Source: Eubacterium sp. CAG:252
Lineage (GTDB): Bacteria > Bacillota > Clostridia > Lachnospirales > Lachnospiraceae
Length of the DNA: 37,891 nucleotides
Direction of reading: 5' to 3'
Assembly (NCBI GenBank): GCA_000436535.1
Contig: FR886270.1
Coordinates: 1 to 37,891 of the forward strand
The notes beneath the pieces were generated by a model. The model was given only the letters and a program-made list of their open reading frames with translations. It was not told the origin of the DNA and searched no databases. Numbering within the stretch: position 1 is the stretch's first letter; each line of letters begins with the position of its first letter. A program made the translations under genes and the position numbers. This document shows, piece by piece, positions 34,753 through 37,891 of the stretch.

Positions 34753-35484
34753 TTACACAAGATTTTTTCTCATCTTTTCCAGTATTTTCTTTTCAAGGCG
34801 TGACACCTGCACCTGCGATATTCCAAGTATGTCAGCAACCTGTGTCTGTGTATAATCTTCATAATATCTCATTCTTATAATACTCTGCTCTCTCTCACTA
34901 AGAGATGCTATGAGTTCTCTTACAACTATGTTGTCAATAACACTCTCGCTGTAGTTATCTTTTCCCTCAAGCTTGTCTATAAGGCAGACTTCATTACCAT
35001 CCTTCTGATAGACTGTCTTGTATATGGACTCTACTGTTTCATTGGCTCCCATAGTAACTATTATATCTTCTAAGGCTATCCCTGTCGCCTCTGATATCTC
35101 CTCTAATGTCGGCTCTCTGTTTAGTGAAGCCTTAAGCTTCTCTGCGGCAAGCATACACTTGTAGCTGTTCTCCTTTATGCTTCGGCTGACCTTTATTATG
35201 CCGTCATCTCTTAAAAACCTTTTTATTTCGCCGGTTATCATAGGAACTGCATATGTTGAAAATCTTACATCATAGTCCATATTAAAGTTGTCTACAGCCT
35301 TTATAAGACCTATGCAGCCTATTTGGAACAAATCTTCTATCTCTACGCCCCTGCCCTTAAATCTCTGGACTATACTCCATATAAGGCCGCTGTTTTCTAT
35401 AACAAGCTGCTCCCTTGCCTGCTTATCATCATTGTGTGCTTTTATAATCAGCTCTTTGGTATGATCACAAGCATGCACACCCAT
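34753..35484 (-). CDS. sigF: RNA polymerase sigma-F, early forespore
   Basis: This 243-residue sigma-70-family factor has region 2 (IENSGLIWSIVQRFKGRG; EDLFQIGCIGLIKAVDNF; RFSTYAVPMITGEIKRFLRD), a region 3 segment (RSIKENSYKC... EPTLEEISEATG) and region 4 ending in the helix-turn-helix QTQVADILGISQVQVSRLEK. It directs forespore-specific transcription right after asymmetric division and is held inactive by SpoIIAB. It starts one base after the spoIIAB stop; its only Shine-Dalgarno-like GGAG is about 15 bases away, so it depends on coupled translation. Family rather than sigma-G/E identity is fixed by the spoIIAA-spoIIAB context. Confidence 0.96.
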   Translation of the reverse strand: MGVHACDHTKELIIKAHNDDKQAREQLVIENSGLIWSIVQRFKGRGVEIEDLFQIGCIGLIKAVDNFNMDYDVRFSTYAVPMITGEIKRFLRDDGIIKVSRSIKENSYKCMLAAEKLKASLNREPTLEEISEATGIALEDIIVTMGANETVESIYKTVYQKDGNEVCLIDKLEGKDNYSESVIDNIVVRELIASLSEREQSIIRMRYYEDYTQTQVADILGISQVQVSRLEKKILEKMRKNLV

Positions 35485-35485
35485 T

Positions 35486-35917
35486 CTATATGTTACTATC
35501 TCCTATCTTTTTCTTCATAATAACAGTCGTTCCCTTCTGTTTCCTTGAATGAACTTCAAGCTCGTCCATAAATGCCTCCATAAATGAAAATCCCATGCCG
35601 GAACGCTCAAGCTCAGGTTTAGTTGTAAACAGAGGCTCCATTGCCCTGTGAATATTATCTATTCCCACTCCGTCATCCTTTATCTTTATTGTTACCTCAT
35701 TATCCTTTAGCGAAAGGTCCATATACACTTTGCCCTCTTCTCCCTCATAACCGTGGACAATACAGTTAGTAACCGCCTCTGACACTGCTGTTTTTATGTC
35801 TGATATCTCCTCTAGTGTCGGGTCAAGCTTTGTCACAAAAGCTGCTGCCACAACTCTTGCAAAGCTCTCATTCTCCGACTTCGCATCAAATATTACCTCT
35901 ACATTATTCTCAAGCAT
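35486..35917 (-). CDS. spoIIAB: Anti-sigma-F factor and serine kinase SpoIIAB
   Basis: The protein has 143 residues from the ATG at 35917. GGAGGG lies nine bases before it, and TAG-G-ATG links it to spoIIAA. An ATG nine bases earlier is too close to the GGAGGG, and the longer frame from 36037 overlaps spoIIAA. It is a GHKL ATPase with N box EAVTNCIVHGY, G1 box DDGVGI and G2 box RSGMGFSFMEAFMD. It binds sigma-F in the predivisional cell and phosphorylates SpoIIAA. The length matches the Bacillus protein. Confidence 0.95.
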   Translation of the reverse strand: MLENNVEVIFDAKSENESFARVVAAAFVTKLDPTLEEISDIKTAVSEAVTNCIVHGYEGEEGKVYMDLSLKDNEVTIKIKDDGVGIDNIHRAMEPLFTTKPELERSGMGFSFMEAFMDELEVHSRKQKGTTVIMKKKIGDSNI

Positions 35918-35918
35918 C

Positions 35919-36323
35919 CTATACATCCCTCCTGTTTTCCTTTTTAACCGCATCATAAAGATTATCATATATGTATACAATCTTGTGAAGTCCAGATATA
36001 AGAAGTATCCTCTTGATGCTCTCATTGGCACCAACAACGGATATATCCCCGTTATCCCTTATCTTCTTATATCTTCCCATAATAAGTCCTATTCCGGCAC
36101 TATCCATAAAACCGACCTTGGAAAAGTCTATTATAACCCTGTTTACGCCTCTCTCATCGATTATCTCATCGATGACCTCCCTCATCTCGTCTGCAAGATG
36201 ATGGTCTAACTCTGCATTAAGGCTTATAATAAGATTTCTTCTGCTGACCATATATATGTAGTCTGTTCTGTTCATTTCCTCTGACAACTCATTATCTTTA
36301 CCAAGCAGCATATTATCATCCAT
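35919..36323 (-). CDS. spoIIAA: Anti-anti-sigma factor SpoIIAA
   Basis: The 134-residue STAS-domain protein carries the phosphorylatable serine Ser75 in FMDSAGIGLIMGRYK. Unphosphorylated SpoIIAA displaces sigma-F from SpoIIAB after septation. The N-terminus carries about 18 residues more than the Bacillus protein (MDDNMLLGKDNELSEEM). The start is an ATG at 36323, 11 bases after GGAGG; an in-frame GTG at 36332 is only two bases from that site. It is the first gene of spoIIA. Upstream, AGTGAATTA fits a sigma-H -10 box but no matching -35 is seen; a sigma-A-like TTGTGA, 17 bases, TATTAA is also present. Confidence 0.94.
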   Translation of the reverse strand: MDDNMLLGKDNELSEEMNRTDYIYMVSRRNLIISLNAELDHHLADEMREVIDEIIDERGVNRVIIDFSKVGFMDSAGIGLIMGRYKKIRDNGDISVVGANESIKRILLISGLHKIVYIYDNLYDAVKKENRRDV

Positions 36324-36420
36324 AGCTTTCACATCCTCCTATCCCTCTTTTCATTATTTCAATGTAATTCACTGTGCTATACACTTTAATAATTGTGTAT
36401 ACAGTTCATCACAAATGTAT

Positions 36421-36455
36421 GAAAAAGCCCCCTTACGCATATCCACGTAAGGGGG
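36421..36455 (-). terminator. Intrinsic terminator after the zinc-ribbon/TPR gene
   Basis: On the minus strand CCCCCTTACG pairs with CGTAAGGGGG (36428-36437 with 36446-36455), followed by CTTTTT. It insulates spoIIA from the upstream gene. Confidence 0.93.
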
Positions 36456-36473
36456 TTGTCTTTAGTCCGTTAA

Positions 36474-37868
36474 TTAATGTGATGACACATATTCGTCAGC
36501 TTCTCTGTAATATCCACTTGTCTTAAAGTCATTAACAATGTACTCATAGTACTTCTTTGCATTATCAGTCTGTGATAAGGCAACATAACACTTAGCAGCA
36601 TAATATGCAGCATTGACATTAGTTGAATCACACTTGAATGCCTTAGCATAATCCTCCGCAGCCGTCTCATAATCTGACTTTGAATACTCTGACTGTGCTT
36701 TGCTGTAAAACTCAGAAGCGGCCGATGCAAATGTTGCACCTGATATAGTATTGTAAAGTGACTTCGCTGAGTCTGATGGAAGCTCACTTACATCTATATC
36801 CACTATCTTCTCTGCTGCCGCAGTACGGTTGTTAGCTATATATTCATTAGCAGCTTCTATTACTGATATAAGAAGCTTGTTACCGCCTTCTGTACCATTA
36901 ACCTTGCCAAGCTGTTCTTCAAGTGCCTCTTTATCAGCCTTGACTGACTTAAGCTCACTTTCAAGACTGTTAAGCTCTACATTGCCTGATGAAAGCTTTT
37001 CACTGTAATCTGCAAGACTTCTGTTATATTCTTCTGTCATGCCTTTGTATCTTGATGGCATAACAAGGAACCATATAAGTGCCGCACCTATGACTATACC
37101 CACAAGTACATTTATTATAGTGATAGCACCGTTACTTGGCTCTTTATAAGATGACCTTGGAAGTATGACATCATTGCCGTTAAGTGGCTTACTGTCCTCC
37201 TCCTTCACTTTCTTCTTAGGAAGGAAGCTTCCGCCTGTATCATTATCCTTTGCTGCCTGTGCCTGGCTTATCTGTTCAAGATACTTTAAAGCAAGCGTAT
37301 TATTCTTATCTATCTTGAGTACTCCGTTAAGAAGCTTCTTTGCCCTTGTATATTCGCTGTCCTTTATATAGATAAGTGCAAGAAGTAAATGTGCCTTAAT
37401 AAAATGTGGGTTAGACACAACTATCTTCTTGAGCTGGATAACTGCCATATCATAATTCTTATCCTTTGCATAATTCAAAGATAAGTTATACTTCTTAATA
37501 GCATTGGTAACAGCTTCAAACTTGTTCTGGTTCGACTGTATCTTTTTGATATAACTGTCAGCAACATTATCCTCTGGTGCAAAATTCTTACTCATAACCC
37601 ACTGTGAAAGCGCTTCTACCACTTCGCCCATCTCACAGTATATAAGTCCTAAAAGATTTCTTGCATTGATATTGTACTTATTTATCATAAGGCTGACCTT
37701 TAAAGTTTCTATTGCACCTGAAAGGTCTCTTAATCTGGCTTTCTCTAATGCCTTGTTGTAATATACATCAGATGCCATAGCTGTCTTTTTATATATAGAA
37801 ACGTCCGTCTGGCACTTTGGACATATGTCATTAGCTGACAGAACGCTGCCGCATTTGTAACATCTCAT
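36474..37868 (-). CDS. Zinc-ribbon, TPR-repeat membrane protein
   Basis: The protein has 464 residues. The zinc ribbon uses Cys3, Cys6, Cys16 and Cys19. Tetratricopeptide-like helices follow at about 33-205 (YYNKALEKARLRDLSGAIET; AVIQLKKIVVSNPHFIKAHL). A basic linker leads to one membrane helix at 247-271, an extracytoplasmic coiled coil at about 275-323, and a second TPR group at 373-460 (YETAAEDYAKAFKCDSTNVN). So both ends carry protein-binding repeats on opposite sides of the membrane. The function is unknown; such proteins usually scaffold complexes. Ribosome-binding sequence GAAAG is weak. It is separated from spoIIA by a strong terminator, so a sporulation role is not implied. Confidence 0.82.
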   Translation of the reverse strand: MRCYKCGSVLSANDICPKCQTDVSIYKKTAMASDVYYNKALEKARLRDLSGAIETLKVSLMINKYNINARNLLGLIYCEMGEVVEALSQWVMSKNFAPEDNVADSYIKKIQSNQNKFEAVTNAIKKYNLSLNYAKDKNYDMAVIQLKKIVVSNPHFIKAHLLLALIYIKDSEYTRAKKLLNGVLKIDKNNTLALKYLEQISQAQAAKDNDTGGSFLPKKKVKEEDSKPLNGNDVILPRSSYKEPSNGAITIINVLVGIVIGAALIWFLVMPSRYKGMTEEYNRSLADYSEKLSSGNVELNSLESELKSVKADKEALEEQLGKVNGTEGGNKLLISVIEAANEYIANNRTAAAEKIVDIDVSELPSDSAKSLYNTISGATFASAASEFYSKAQSEYSKSDYETAAEDYAKAFKCDSTNVNAAYYAAKCYVALSQTDNAKKYYEYIVNDFKTSGYYREADEYVSSH

Positions 37869-37891
37869 AATTATCTTTCACTCTTTCCATC

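Noticed and set aside
36324..36420. A sigma-H promoter for spoIIA
   Set aside because: A good -10-like AGTGAATTA is present, but no AGGA-type -35 at the right distance, so it was not called as a feature.

Overview
The window is a low-GC Firmicutes chromosome segment. Three things suggest an anaerobic gut Lachnospiraceae close to Lachnospira/Eubacterium eligens: a lysine-riboswitch-controlled dapA-dapB operon, a spoIIA-spoVA sporulation cluster, and genes for importing pectin-type oligosaccharides and degrading them in the cytoplasm. The genus is an inference from gene content. No rRNA, tRNA, phage, insertion sequence or CRISPR array was seen.

Layout, left to right. (1) 1-3.3 kb: a short tandem hairpin repeat, a MATE transporter and a FucO-type lactaldehyde reductase. 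(2) 3.3-9.6 kb: degV-pepF with overlapping start and stop, a divergent tandem-GNAT gene, then dapA-dapB behind a promoter, lysine riboswitch and terminator that can all be read in the sequence. (3) 9.6-13.1 kb: a tandem-OB-fold SSB-like gene, typA/bipA and a small XRE regulator. (4) 13.4-24.2 kb, minus strand: an ABC exporter and a glycan locus. The locus comprises a lipoprotein binding protein, a MalF-type permease fused to a zinc-ribbon/membrane module, a second permease, a GH43 enzyme with N-terminal ankyrin repeats, an unassigned helical protein and a GH28 polygalacturonase. The three enzyme-side proteins have no signal peptide, so the likely scheme is uptake of oligomers followed by intracellular trimming. 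(5) 24.6-28.2 kb: a YigZ/IMPACT gene and a class A penicillin-binding protein. (6) 28.3-37.9 kb, minus strand: a zinc-ribbon/TPR membrane protein, then spoIIAA-spoIIAB-sigF-spoVAA-spoVAB, a DUF975-CmpB membrane fusion, spoVAC, a methyltransferase, spoVAD and spoVAE. The gene order follows the Bacillus spoIIA-spoVA arrangement with two extra genes inserted.

Most novel points: the ankyrin-GH43 fusion; the zinc-ribbon/four-helix extension on an ABC permease; the DUF975-CmpB fusion and methyltransferase inside spoVA; a long inverted repeat that would enclose the spoVAD start codon; and Asp/Asn/Ser/Lys-rich inserts in otherwise ordinary cytoplasmic enzymes.

Several start codons were moved inward from the longest open frame because a good ribosome-binding site sits before an internal ATG (pepF, GNAT, the fused permease, yigZ, the class A PBP, the methyltransferase, spoIIAB, spoIIAA and the 315-residue protein).
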